Shown here: positions 31,575 through 43,007 of the stretch, piece by piece | Layout of the letters: each line of letters opens with the position of its first letter | Numbering within the stretch: the stretch's first letter is position 1 | Source: Bedellia somnulentella | Taxonomy: Eukaryota; Arthropoda; Insecta; Lepidoptera; Bedelliidae | Assembly (NCBI GenBank): GCA_963576735.1 | Contig: OY755177.1 | Span: 3,596,001-3,660,000, forward strand | Reading direction: 5' to 3' | Length of the DNA: 64,000 nucleotides | Notes under the pieces: generated by a model | What the model was told of the DNA's origin: nothing | Seen by the model: the letters and a program-made list of their open reading frames with translations, nothing else | Database searches by the model: none | Made by a program: the position numbers and the translations under genes

Positions 31575-31999
31575 CACACCATATAATCAAGACGCACGGC
31601 AGTGCGTCAAGCCAAGCCAAGGCGGCGAGCGCGCACCGTATGTGTATATTACACGAACCATTTGGAGCGACTTTTTACACCATCATAACTCAAAATCTAA
31701 GCATGACGGGATCTGCGAACGTACCAAAGCGAGCGACCATGCTGTTCGGTTGTCTAGCGAAATCCCGCCTATAAGGTTGAGTTTTATGCTTCGTCGTCGT
31801 ATGAGTTACAGCTGGTAACGGTGTTGTAAATTCTGCTTTTTTTCTTGCTGATTATTTTTAGATTGAGTTGTTTGTAGGTTTGTTTCTTTTACCAAATTCA
31901 TTGATTTGTTTGATTAAAATAGTAGATAGATAGTAAGGTAGGTATAAAATCAAACGCAGAAAAAAAAATACCAACTTATTTCTTAACAAAAAGTAATGA
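31575..31999. other. GC-richer anonymous block
   Basis: 31590-31800 is GC-rich compared with its surroundings ('gccaaggcggcgagcgcgcacc') and has no open frame. It may be an old transposon end or a gene-flanking segment. No call possible. Confidence 0.35.
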
Positions 32000-32455
32000 T
32001 ATCCCACCAAAAACATTTTAAATGTAAAAAATGTTAGCCAAGCAAATACAATACAAAAATTTATAATATGTTAACTAAAAGACTTCGCAGACAAAAGGAT
32101 TGATATCTGAATGGTTGCCAAGCACTGCAGATAATCCTGAAATACAAAGTAGATAACAAGTGAAATTAAAATTTTGATTTAATTTGGCTAGTTTTCACCA
32201 CAAAATCAAATTAAAATGTACCTAGCAGATAAGTTGATTATCATGATAACTCGTATGTGGAAACGAGCCAAGTTAAATCAAAACTTTAATTTAACTTGTT
32301 ATCTACTTTGTATTTCAGGATTATCTGCAGTGCTTGGCAACCATTCAGATATCAATCCTTTTCTCTGCGAAGTCTTTTAGTTAACATATTATAAATTTTT
32401 GTATTGTATATGCTTGGCTATCATTTTTTACATTTAAAATGTTTTTGGTGAGATA
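32000..32455. mobile_element. Long-TIR foldback element
   Basis: 'tatcccaccaaaaacattttaaatg' at the left and 'catttaaaatgtttttggtgagata' at the right. The inversion continues for about 190 bases each way ('gcaaccattcagatatcaatcc' pairs with 32099-32120), around a central spacer of about 70 bases. No ORF; a non-autonomous DNA element. Confidence 0.88.
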
Positions 32456-33509
32456 AATATTTACAAAACACAGTTAAGACCAAAATTATTATTGCCATAC
32501 TAGGCATGTTTTTTTCCATGAATGTACTACGGAAATTCTGTGTATATGTCTATGTTACAAAATTAATTATCTTTTCATTTCCATCCTCGTTGACTTTGCA
32601 AACAGACCCAAAATTTATCTCTTCAGATGTTAAACAGAAACTTCGACAAAGTTAAATAAAGTGAATAAGTGGATTGTTTAAGCCCAAATGCTTATTATCC
32701 CCCGAATTAGTTACCGAAACAATGGTTTATTCAATGCTTAATAAGCGTAATTCAATATAAATGTAAGACGTGTCTTTGAGTAAAATCAGTGTGGAAGAGA
32801 TCTCTATAAACTTTACTTATTATTCAGTTACCTACCTACTTAATCACAATAGAACCATTATTTTGACAATGATAAAGTCTTCTTAAATAAACTTCAGCAC
32901 CTCGTACAAAACAGTGTTATGTTCTACTAGAGAGAGCCCGAGGAAGCGATAGGAAAGAGACTTGCGCCCAAAACACAAACGCAGTAATAAGATTAATCGT
33001 GCATTCGTGTGATTCGTGTGATTATTTCAGGTCAGCGTCAAATACTCTACAACTTTTTCTTTCATAATTTCTTCAAATAACTATTTTCATTTAGTAAAGT
33101 AGCAAGTAGCTGCGAGTCATATCTATCCGAACCATACATGCAATAATTATTAATAAGTGCAATATTTTGATATTCTGCAGTAGAGATTCAGGGTCCTAAG
33201 AGATTAATCAGCACAATTAATTTTGCCCGATATGATAAAATATCCAAATATATTCAAAATGCCAGTAGACAATTGCAGTTGGAGTGATGCTATTAGCAAG
33301 TCATTACAAAGCTTATCCAACACAATGATATATTTTGTAAAAAAAACCTGGGTTTTTTATGTAGAATTAGTTTATACTGTAAGACAATATTTTTTAGGTC
33401 AGCTTTGATGAATATAATATGCTCAGTTGATAACACGATATACACTATTTTTCTTATTTCAAAAATTCTTTAAAAGCTTTTTGTTTTCTTTAATTTGTGT
33501 TACATTTGT
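32456..33509. other. No confident gene
   Basis: Mostly anonymous. 33232-33408 opens with an ATG and could encode a short peptide with PVDNCSWSDAISKSLQSL and an aromatic hydrophobic end (WVFYVELVYTVRQYF). There is no homology I recognise, so I do not annotate it as a gene. Confidence 0.35.
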
Positions 33510-33890
33510 GACATGATAGCCAAGTGGGTAGAACACCCGCCCGAAAAGAGAAGGGCGTGAGTTCGAATCCTGGGTCGGGCCTACACCAATTGGTCTTTTC
33601 TAAAGTCATATGTGTGGTTAATTTATCATGGTTGCTAACGGTGAGGGAAAACATCGTGAGGAAACCCACATGGCTGAGTTGTACTTAGTCATGTGACAGT
33701 GTATTCGGACAAAACGGCGATAGGCCTGCCCCCTATCACGTGAGTACACTGTCTAAGCAAAACGTGGGTACCTTTCTCTAGACACTAGATGGCGCTTGCC
33801 ATGTGAGTTCAGAAGTATTGGTACCTCTGCCAACCCCTTCGGGGATAAACGGCGTGAACGTTTATGTTATGTTTGTGTTATGTGTTACAT
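33510..33890 (+). mobile_element. Family B SINE, full length (best copy)
   Basis: A box 'tgatagccaagtgggtaga', B box 'agttcgaatcc', the tRNA-unrelated body with 'ggtgagggaaaacatcgtgagg', 'cctatcacgtgagtacactg', 'ccccttcggggataaacgg', and the 3' end 'cgtgaacgtttatgttatgtttgtgttatg'. The A and B boxes would serve RNA polymerase III. This copy defines the family orientation and its tail unit. Confidence 0.9.
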
Positions 33891-33945
33891 TTAATCTAAT
33901 ATTGTTGGGTTAGATCGGAGGTAATCAAATTAACAAATACAAATA

Positions 33946-34487
33946 AAAGCCCATTCCTAACAAATCTATATGTAAAATTTAAGCTGATTCGGTCAAACGT
34001 CTCCCTTGAAGTTTGGTGGCACCGTATGAAGCCCCAGTTTAAATCCTATAAACTTTGCTTTGAAACGACTACCTACCCTATGATTAAGGAAAATCTAAAG
34101 ATTATTTAGCTCAACAACATTATTACAGAGCTAACACTGTGCAGGATTACCAGGCGCTCAAAGGTGCCACGGATGTCAACGACATAGCCGTGGTGTTAGC
34201 TCGTAACAAATGTACCGCCGCTGCCACTGTTGTCCAATCTCGGGTTATTAATGGCGGAACTTCTGATGCTCCTTTATATCCTGCACATTGTTCTAACGTG
34301 AGAATGTATCTTCTTGACATTTATGGGCACCTGGTAATGTTGCTTTAAAAGGTAAGTGGTTTCAAACCGTTCTTTATTAAGGTCAACTCGGAAGGGTAAG
34401 AAAAGTATATTCTAAAGACACCTGTGAAACTAGTGACAATTCTTGTACTGAATTGAGGAATGTAGAACCTCTTATGGTAATTTACGC
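33946..34487 (+). pseudogene. Unidentified eroded coding sequence
   Basis: 34130-34348 is open and GC-richer than its flanks. The peptide has balanced composition (NTVQDYQALKGATDVNDIAV, then CTAAATVVQSRVINGG). It is preceded by a good acceptor-like 'attattacag' at 34128. At about 34330 the reading appears to continue one base back (PGNVALKGKWF and further) through one stop to about 34487. Upstream, 33946-34113 is also open in one frame. I recognise no family. It could be an exon, a decayed gene or part of an old mobile or viral insertion. Confidence 0.35.
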
Positions 34488-35243
34488 ATGAAATTGAACG
34501 TTATCAAGCCTCCCGAGTGCGACAATGTACTTATTTTGCATAATTCAATTATTTTCATGAAAAAGGTGGATATAATAAAAAAATACGTGAAGTTATTTAG
34601 TGTGCTAAAAAATTGTCACACAAATGAATATTGACAGCGCTCGGTTCAGAAAATGCCTGGCCTTCTGTTCGAGCTTAGGATACACTTCGGCCATAATGAC
34701 TAATTTTGCTGACTTGTATTGTAATCTACTTTGCTATTATATAGTATTTATATAGCATTATATATGTTACAGATACACATATATTGCCACGAGTTTACGA
34801 AGTGCCAATCGATAATCTTTGCCTGCCGCAATTGCAATAAAAGGGATAATGGGGGAGCGACCTAGTATGAATGAATATTAGACGACAAGGAAATATCATT
34901 TTCGCAAATTAACTAGAACTTTTTCCATAAAGGATAAGTTATGTCACAAAACGAATGTTAGTAATGAGTTGCCTACTTGGTAATCGCAGTTCTCAACAAT
35001 TAATATAAATACTAAAAGCAAGGGCTAATAATAAATTATAAACCCCTGGTATGCCCATTACCATAGGATAGATGGGTAACTTGTTTAACTATTCTTAGTC
35101 AATAATACATAGCATTAACCAACGCACTCACCAGACCTTTCAAAATTGACAGGTATAATTTTTAAGTTCGTAGAAAAAAACACTTTAAAAATACACAAAC
35201 AGCTTAAGTTTAACTTAAACCACAGACACTACTTGTTTTCTAA
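34488..35243. other. No recognised feature
   Basis: Anonymous AT-rich sequence without ORFs. Confidence 0.45.
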
Positions 35244-35422
35244 ACATACATACATATACTCAAGGCCATAAATCCCAAAAAATGGTAGACAGAGCTTTAG
35301 AACTAGAAACTCCTCAGTCGAATTTGGAAGTCCATGGGGGCAAGATGGTAGAAATAAGTATTGTTGGTGATGGTTATCTAACCGCATCGCCCAAAAACCA
35401 ATTCAAAAAGCCTCACCATTAA
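35244..35422 (-). mobile_element. Family A copy, 5' truncated
   Basis: 'acatacatacatatactcaaggccat' to 'aaaaagcctcacca'. The head is missing. Confidence 0.85.
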
Positions 35423-37478
35423 ATTGGTCAAAAAAAAACAGCGGTAAATTTGTGCCTATTTTTAGACCAAAACTAAAATTAACATATTTTCTACCAGAGT
35501 ATCTATTCTTTTAAAAGTAAAAAGAATTATTTCCTGCCTTATAAATATTAAATTTATCATACTGCTTTTGGCTTTAGCCGTTAACTGGCATGATTTGCAG
35601 GGTTTCCGTTTTAAGAAAGAATAAAAAAGTGGGAAAGAAACTATTCTTATTATTTTCGTATGCATTAAAAATACATCTATGCTGTATAATCTAGGATGTT
35701 TTATGCCAATATTAGTTGTCATAGCATGAGTTACTTGAGAAACAGTGAAACAGATACATTTTGTGTGAATAAAATCTGTCTGTCAGAGAAAAAACGTGAC
35801 ATATTCGGCCTCACATGCATCAAGCCATTTGTCCCATGATAACATATTTACATCAACATTATGACATTTAAATACTTCCATGCAGGGAAATCAACAAGTA
35901 CATACGTTATATACGCTTACTGCATTGTATTAACTTATGTTTTACTTAACTCACGGATATAATTTCAAACGCGACGTAGATATCTGTAGCCATTTTGTGC
36001 AATCCTGGCTTGAAAAAACACTGTAATTCCGAGCTCTAAACAAAAGCAAGTAATCCTACAAAACACTTCGCAACATTCCGTTTTCATTGTAGGAACATAT
36101 CGCTCCCAACCGCACTGCAATTGCGAAATAAATAAGTTAATTAACAAAGACACAGCCCTAGCAAACATTGTGTGTAACAGATTGATTCAATTACTACTCT
36201 AACATCTGACATATTGCGTTCACTCGAAAGAGAGCTGGCTCGAAATGTCGTTTACCCGGTTTTGTCGCTTGCCAACCATTATTTTCGAGCACCGTAATTA
36301 GTGGCAGAAATAAATTGCACGATAAGGGATGTTTTGATGTTTTGGTTGAGTTATTTTTTCTGGTATTAGAACGTAAGTGGCCTAGTTGGTAGGTGACTAA
36401 CTTGTGTAAAAGAGCAGGAAAGATACCAAATTGATTTTATATTCATTTTGGTCTTTGAAATACCTTGATATAGCGTTTAGCTCAGGATTTGGAGGTCTCG
36501 AATCCAATTTTCGAAGGGTTAACTCACAAATTATATTTATGAGATATATTAGCCCTATTGGAAAACATATTGCAGGGTGAATTACCTGATTTAATGAGAG
36601 CTATGATGCTCGACACGATAACGGTTAGAACGAGATGGCAGTATACGATACTAAGTAAGTGCGTAAGAGATGGCTGCTTTATCCCACGCGATAACTAGTT
36701 TAAACACCGCTCGTGCTAGCCGGGTTGGTGATGAACTATAGTATATTATTTGTAGCTTAGTCATATTATTCAGAGTAGGCTCGAGCCCCTCAGTGGGGAT
36801 GTGACAAATGATAATCAATTTATGTCCCTTATTCATAAAAAAATACACGTATAAACTTAAAATGCGGATTAGCCAATTAAAAAAATGTAAGAGAAACTTA
36901 TTAAAAATCACAACACCAAATCGTATACGTTTCTGGCTTCTAACTAGCGAATAAGTAATAAAACAATGAAAATATATAAGTTGAAGCACATCCACAATTT
37001 CAGATCACCTTGTATTTTAAATGAAATAGTAATGACTTTCGGGAATTGGGACCAAAAATACAATACCTGGGAAATATACGACCTCGATGCTATACAGAAA
37101 TATTATGCTTAGCTCATCCACTACTTTTCTCTTTTTCACACCACATACGTTAGAGTGAGATGGAATGTCAAAAACTATTACTTTCAACCACAAAGGATCA
37201 AAGTATTTGTTATAAGATAACATTTTAAAACGTTATAGAACATTCAGTGTAAGAGTGTCCCTAAAGGGTGATAGATCAGTCGGGTATGAAATTGAACTTG
37301 TTAAAGTTCGCGAAAGCTGTTAGCTTTTATCATATCAATATAAGGTACCCATTGTACTCGTATGAAATATCGTGTTTTAGTTTGAAAGTTTGTCGCAGTA
37401 CTTGGATATATCTTATTGGGGCTTAGGGAATTGTTTATTTCTTTGCTACAATAATTTATAAGTTTTCTAATGTTTTTT
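35423..37478. other. No confident gene
   Basis: Several minus-strand ORFs occur (35462-35722, 35965-36168, 36651-36995, 37017-37223) without recognisable domains. The 36651-36995 frame runs through the dispersed 'gtaggctcgagcccctcagtgggg' repeat at about 36770-36815, so at least that one is fortuitous. Confidence 0.4.
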
Positions 37479-37665
37479 GACATGAATTCCTCTTGTGGGG
37501 ATTTTTACTCATAAATAAAAGATGTTATTAAAGGAAAGAAAAACTGACACTGTAGCTCAGTTCGCAGAGTGACGGGGGCGTATACCCGAAGGTCGTGGGT
37601 TTGAACCCCGCCAGTGTCGAAATTTTTCTTTCCTTTAATAACATCTTTTATTTATGAGTTATAAG
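37479..37665 (+). mobile_element. Family C element: tRNA-like module between perfect inverted repeats
   Basis: A 37-bp sequence at 37507-37543 is repeated exactly inverted at 37623-37659. Between them lies the tRNA-like module (37546-37619, GACACTG acceptor pairing, 'ggtttgaacccc' B box). The left flank 'aatgttttttgacatgaattcc' matches the C copy at 13674. Confidence 0.82.
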
Positions 37666-37721
37666 TTTTCTGTATAGGTATAAGTTTTTGGTAACTCTGC
37701 TGCCCTGCATTTACTTCCGCT

Positions 37722-37997
37722 TACATACATACATATACCTAGGCCATTAGTTCCCATTGTGTTAGACAGAGACTTCATGTTTTCCTTCTTTGGCATGTAC
37801 ATTTAATATTAGCAGTATTATGTCAGCTTTGAATAGCACTAACTCATTTCTATGTCTTAGTTGACATATTAGGTGACGCATAGTGATGTAAATGAAGCTA
37901 GAGAGGTTTGCCAGGATCGTACAAAGTGGCGATCGATAATCCCTGCCTACCCCAATGGGAACTAACGGCGTCAGTATATGTATGTATGTATGTATAG
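37722..37997. mobile_element. Two family L fragments in opposite orientation
   Basis: 37722-37772 (minus) keeps 'catacatacatatacctaggccattagttcccatt'. 37885-37997 (plus) reads 'gaagctagagaggtttgccagg' to 'ggcgtcagtatatg(tatg)n'. The second splits a family A remnant. Confidence 0.65.
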
Positions 37998-38145
37998 TGT
38001 TGGGTCGTTGTAAAAGATTTTTGCGAAATTTGGCTCGAGACCATCACCAACCATCATTTAGTTTACAAAATTTCCTACTCAAATTCCAGAAGAGGCTGAT
38101 GATTTTTTAATGCTGAAGCTCTGGCTACCGTTTAGAGGCATTGAA
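37806..38145 (+). mobile_element. Family A remnant split by family L
   Basis: 'tgtcagctttgaatagcac' before the L insert, and 'gctcgagaccatcaccaacc' to 'gaagctctggctaccg' after it, are the two halves of one decayed copy. Confidence 0.55.
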
Positions 38146-38258
38146 GATTATAGATAATTTAAGGTGCGTCCTCAATATGGCTTTGGAGCTGGGAATACGA
38201 CACTGAACTTTAATCGTCAGTACCCTTTTAAAGTATTCTTTTTTGTTATTCATCTCTC

Positions 38259-38371
38259 TTACATACATATACTCACGCCGCCTCGCCGTTAGTTCCCATT
38301 GGGGAACGCAGAGACTATCAATCGCCACTTTGTACAATCCATGAATATTTTCCTACATGCTCTTTTATTCT
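38259..38371 (-). mobile_element. Family L LINE 3' end
   Basis: 'ttacatacatatactcacgccg' through 'gcagagactatcaatcgccac' to 'catgctcttttattct'; part of the middle is deleted. Confidence 0.72.
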
Positions 38372-38832
38372 ACTTATTACTATTATTATATGATTTCATT
38401 GTCATCATCATCATACACTTGTACACACGTCATGTTTCATATATTGAAAGAAGATTGTCAATTTTCATGTTCAAATGTGTCACTGTGGACAAAGTACCTT
38501 AGCATTTCATTCCACTATGTTACTTGATTTATTTATACTGTCCCATTGTCTTCCTTTAATGATGAAAGACAGTTACAGTCTTAAATTACGAGTACTTCAG
38601 TAATTAAGCTTGCGTGAGGGAAGTTCTCTGGTCTTCTGGTCCCTCATTGATAATTCAGAAGTACTAATCTAGTAATTGATTTTGGTTTGCAGGAAGTAAA
38701 ATTCTTGACTAGCTTTTGCTTTATTGTATCGACATAACACTACCAAATTTTCTGTGTCTTATAAGTTAAGTGGTTATTTAGTAATGGATGTTAGTTTTAA
38801 TTTGGTATTGAAAGTAGCATTTTTGTTGCGTA

Positions 38833-40076
38833 TACAGAGTGTCCCAAGAAATAGTGTCAAGCGGAAGTCCAAGGACAGAATACCCCTAGGGGTACCCGAA
38901 TTACCCCCATGTATGTTCTGCGACTTTTTGTAGTTTTCGAGATATGATTTTTTTCATATTTTTTTGTTAAACCTTGACTTGATTTTTTTTTCTGAAATAA
39001 GTGAACAGTAGCAATTTCAAAAACAAAAGCAATTGTGAGCCGATATGCTACTATGAGGCCATTAAAAAAATGTTGAATCCTAAGTTTGTTAAAATGTTTA
39101 AATTAAAGATCTTTTTTGAAACGATTTAAAAAAAAAACTTATCCCAAAAATGTCTTCAAAATTATTTTTAAAAACTTGCCAATTTCATCAGCTATTTGCC
39201 TTGTAAATATGATTGAGCTATCTCCACGACTTCATACTTGAAAAAATTATTGAAACACAGTAAGTCGAAAAAACTTAATTAAAAGATTGGGTCGAATAAA
39301 ACTAAAAAACTTTTATTATTGATTGGTTATTATTAAATCACAAAAAGTTTTCGAAATGTCGCCCTTCCTGTTCAATGCAAATTCTACATCACCTTAAAAA
39401 AAATCTTAAAAGAAATAAAGGATAGAAGAATTTCGCACTGGCAGCCAATTGATACGGTAGCTCAGTTGGCAGAGCGTCGGGGCGTTTACCCGAGGTCGCG
39501 GGTTCGATCCCCGCCTGTGTCGAAATTTTTCTTTCCGTTATTTATTCTTTATTTATTAGTAATAGTCCCCACATGAGGTTTTCATGAACAAAAAGATTTA
39601 AATTATGTGATAAATAGGCGTTTTCAACATTTGCATTCTATCTGAAAAGGTAGACAAGTGGCTTTTCGAATTATTAATAATTCGGAGGTAGGAAACGCAA
39701 ACACGACTTAAACGTGTAAAAGAAATAAAGGATAGAAGAATTTCGCACTGGCAGCCAATTGACACGGTAGCTCAGTTGGCAGAGCGTCGGGGCGTTTACC
39801 CGAGGTCGCGGGTTCGATCCCCGCCTGTGTCGAAATTTTTCTTTCCTTTATTTAATCTTTATTTATTAGTAAAAAAAAACAAGCTTGTATCTCAACAATT
39901 GATGTCTCTGTGACCAATAATGTCAAATAAGCCAAGGTTTAACAAGAAAATATGAAAAAAAATCATATCTCGAAAACTACAAAAAGTCGCAGAGCATACA
40001 TGGGGGTAATTCGGGTACCCCTAGGGGTATTCTGTTCTGGAGTTCCGCTTGACGCTATTTCTTGGGACACCCTGTA
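38833..40076. mobile_element. DNA transposon-like element with about 155-bp inverted ends
   Basis: The left end (38835-38990) starts CAGAGTGTCCCAAG. The right end (39920-40074) finishes CTTGGGACACCCTG. The two arms are over 90% identical by eye. TA flanks both outer ends, consistent with TA target duplication. Both arms hold the palindrome ACCCCTAGGGGT. No transposase frame is present; ORFs at 38724 and 39952 are readings of the arms. Family C sequence occupies 39411-39870. Confidence 0.85.
39411..39870 (+). mobile_element. Tandem family C dimer
   Basis: 'agaaataaaggatagaagaatttcgc' occurs at 39411 and 39721, a spacing of 310 bp. Each is followed by a tRNA-like module (39451-39522 and 39761-39832; 'ggtagctcagttggcagagcg', 'gggttcgatcccc'). 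The linker contains 'ccccacatgagg' and 'gaaaaggtagacaagtggc', also present in the C copy at 13411. Confidence 0.85.
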
Positions 40077-40479
40077 TATCATGTATATATTATTTTTTTA
40101 TCTTACCACAAGTTTTCTAACTTTATTCAACTCGTATGGCTTGATACTAACATTTATAAACAAAAAGGGATATATACAGCGTGTTAGTTTGACGGCGATT
40201 GTTACTTCAATATTAATTCGTATATTGAAGTTAAATGCTTAATATCCACCATATGAAATAAACAAAAAGATTAAAACCGCTTTAGCAGAAAAACCTACTT
40301 TCTCCATCAGATGGAAAACTGTGGTTATCTACACTAGCCTAGCGCACACACTCCTAGTTCCTACTCGTATAATGTCTCACCCACACACAGAGAACAGCGG
40401 GCGCGTCATGTGACCATCTAGTCTTGCGCACACTTGCTCGTGACCGTATAAACCGCACTATGACAGCAATGCAAAAAAT

Positions 40480-40611
40480 TTTTGAATTTCGCGGCTATGT
40501 TTGATTTTTCTTTGAACTTATCGCCGCGCCTGGTGAGGCTGTGGTCTTAGTCGCCTCGTATTTCAATCCAGTATTGAATATGGGGTAGTGTAATTCAAAC
40601 ATTTTCAAGTA
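40480..40611. repeat. Repeat pair member with 'tttgaatttcgcgg'
   Basis: Shares 'tttgaatttcgcggc', a Ttt-rich middle and 'agtattgaatatggggtagtg' with 41410-41515. The ending resembles the inverse head of family A. Confidence 0.5.
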
Positions 40612-40866
40612 AAAAGATTGATGGATGTAAACAAAGCTAGAGAGGTTTGCCAGGATCGTACGAAGTGGCGATCGATAGTCTCTGCCTACCCCAATGGGAA
40701 CTAATGGCGTGAGAATATGTATGTAAAAAATCTATCTCTATTAATTAACACCGACGATTATAACAAAACTGTCGTCCTAAATAATCAGCTACCGCTATTT
40801 TTGTTTTACTTTACATCTCTGCCTCCCCAATGGGAAGTAACGGCGTGAGTATGTATGTAATGTATG
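40612..40866 (+). mobile_element. Two family L 3' fragments
   Basis: 40612-40727 reads 'gattgatggatgtaaacaaagc' to 'ggcgtgagaatatgtatgta'. 40815-40866 keeps only 'ctgcctccccaatgggaagtaacggcgtgag' and a tail. Confidence 0.72.
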
Positions 40867-41097
40867 TACTTCATGAGCGTAAGATAATAAAGTTAAAAAC
40901 AAATAGAGACCCTCGAAACGATGCATTTACTTGGCATAAAATAAAGTGCGCAAGAGATACCTATTTATTCATTAACCGACATCGAAATTGGAGGAGTTCT
41001 TGGTGTTTACTAAACTCTCTCGGGGCTAAAGGGCTCTAAACGGGTGTATCTGTACTTTATCACAGTTAACTAAAGAATACGAATAAAAATAACTCAC

Positions 41098-41218
41098 CCC
41101 GTTTTGATTGGCAGTGGCAGATCCGGGCTATCACCTTTATTTGCGCAAAACGCAGAACATTTTGAGAATTAATATTATAAAACACCAACACTGAACTTTG
41201 CTGGTTCGTGTACGCCAT
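41098..41218 (-). CDS. Candidate first coding exon, unidentified
   Basis: On the minus strand an ATG in good context (AAATATGGCG) opens 40 codons, starting MAYTNQQSS. They run without a stop to a consensus donor G|GTGAGT (donor GT at 41097-41096). The predicted peptide has no domain I recognise, and the next exon is not identified. It lies between the two related repeats at 40480 and 41410. Chance or a 5' UTR exon are both possible. Confidence 0.25.
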
Positions 41219-41409
41219 ATTTACTCAACACAATCACAACACAAGATACTAAAACTGAACTCACACTCCGAAAATTAATGCGAAAAATCAAAGTGACATC
41301 CAATCATAAGCGACACAAACACAATGAGCTACAAACAACTAACTTAGTACTAATACTGTTCCTTTGTTGTAATGCCGACAAGCCCGCCCGACTTGTTGAT
41401 ACATGCAGA

Positions 41410-41515
41410 TTTTGAATTTCGCGGCGATCGATGTTTACGAATTATGAATTTTTCTCTGAACATACTGCCGCATTCCAACGCAGTATTAACTATGGGGTAG
41501 TGTTATTCAAATTTA
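41410..41515. repeat. Repeat pair member with 'tttgaatttcgcgg'
   Basis: Second member of the pair at 40480; ends 'taactatggggtagtgttattcaaa'. Confidence 0.5.
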
Positions 41516-42120
41516 TCATGTCAAATAATAACATGTAAAAAATAAGAAGATATTAGAAGCTAAGTTCGATTGATTACTTTACTGGCCTTGATTTGATTTG
41601 GCCGCCGGTTAAGGGTCACGGCGGGTCGCAGCTGTCAGCTGAGTTGCCCGCCTTGTCATCGCGTTTCACGCATACATTGAGCGTGTTGGTGTCAATAGTA
41701 CTACTTTCTTAGTGCAAATTTTAACAAACGAATTCTGCCTCTATACGTGATAATTAATCATACTTTTCAAGGAAAACAGTCATTACAATTACACCCTGTA
41801 TAAAGAGCTTTGTCTTTAAAATATCAAACAATATAAAAATGATGGAGGGAATGATTTTAAAATAAAAAAATATTCAAGAAGAGCTAAAACACACAGTCGT
41901 TCATTCTAAATTTTATAGTTCACCTAATTTATTAGGTGTAATATTGAATATAATTGCTTGTCAGCATGGCAGACATCGCCAGCTAGGATTTTATACCATT
42001 ATTAGGTGTACAGCTACGAACTTATTATGTTAAGTATTATGTAAGGAGGTTTAGCAAAGAGCTTATTATTTTGTACATTCACCTATTAAATTTGTGATTG
42101 TCTATGACATAATTGATTTG
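41516..42120. other. No recognised feature
   Basis: Includes a GC-richer stretch (41590-41690, 'cggcgggtcgcagctgtcagctg') and short 'attaggtgta' repeats at 41932 and 42001. No ORF. Confidence 0.4.
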
Positions 42121-42303
42121 TACAGATCCACAATCTTTTCTTGGCCGGTAAGGGCTGTCGCTGTCATCGATATTAGTATTGCCAGCAAATAAAAAATAAC
42201 CATTATAAGGGAAATAACTTTACATCATACAGGCTAATTTATTTATGTATTGAAATGTCTTAATACAACAATTTATATAATATTCATTTAATTAATAACT
42301 AGT

Positions 42304-42555
42304 TGCTGTGTAGTGTCGGCTTAAAATAGCACTACCCCATTTCTGCCGGTGGGTGTACGTAAGAGGCGACTAACTGTATTGGGGCTTTTAAGAGGTTTTT
42401 GGGCGAAGCGGTTGGAGACCCATTAACAATAACCTTTATTTTACCATCTTTACCCCACTCAACTTTCCGAAAGTGGCTGAGGAGTTTCTAGTTCCTTAGC
42501 TCGGGCTACCCCTTCTAGGGATTTACAGCCTTGTGTATATGTATGTATGTATGTA
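42304..42555 (+). mobile_element. Family A copy nested in composite element 1
   Basis: Full-length, 'tgctgtgtagtgtcggc' to 'gtatatgtatgtatgtatgta'. It occupies the same relative position as the shortened copy at 44193. Confidence 0.88.
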
Positions 42556-43007
42556 ATAGCTGTTATTGTAAGTAAACAAGTTCGTTTTAATGTAAGCTAA
42601 TTATATTTATTTATTTTTGCCCTTGTCTGGTATGTCTACCCGAATGACTGTGTATCCTAAATTTGATGATCTTACCTCCCAAATGTTGTCTGGAAGCTTT
42701 TAGCGATAACACTGCCAATTGTACTTTTCTGCAAGCTGTTTCATTATTTTATACTCAAGGATTTGTTATTTGTGACATTTAGAGTTAATAAGTGGGTAAC
42801 TACTTAAAATCATTTTTTTAATCCTGTAAATTAGAGGCTTACCTTGTCGTGTACTGTCTTTTACATTTCATATTCACACATAGATCCCCCAAAAAGGTGG
42901 CGCAGAAAAAATAATTCTAAACATCAGATATCGTTTGGGTCATTCATTTTGCTGGGTCAGTGAATTTATGGGCACTTTTTTATTGCTGTTAACAACCTTG
43001 TTACATA

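Noticed and set aside
33223..33408. Small membrane protein gene
   Set aside because: Short, no homology, weak start; the aromatic hydrophobic end is easily generated by AT-rich DNA.
36651..36995. 114-codon minus-strand ORF
   Set aside because: It runs through a dispersed repeat (about 36770-36815) and has AT-driven composition; fortuitous.
39952..40242. 96-codon ORF as transposase or gene
   Set aside because: Its first third is a reading of the inverted-repeat arm, and the rest is hydrophobic AT-rich translation; no transposase motif.
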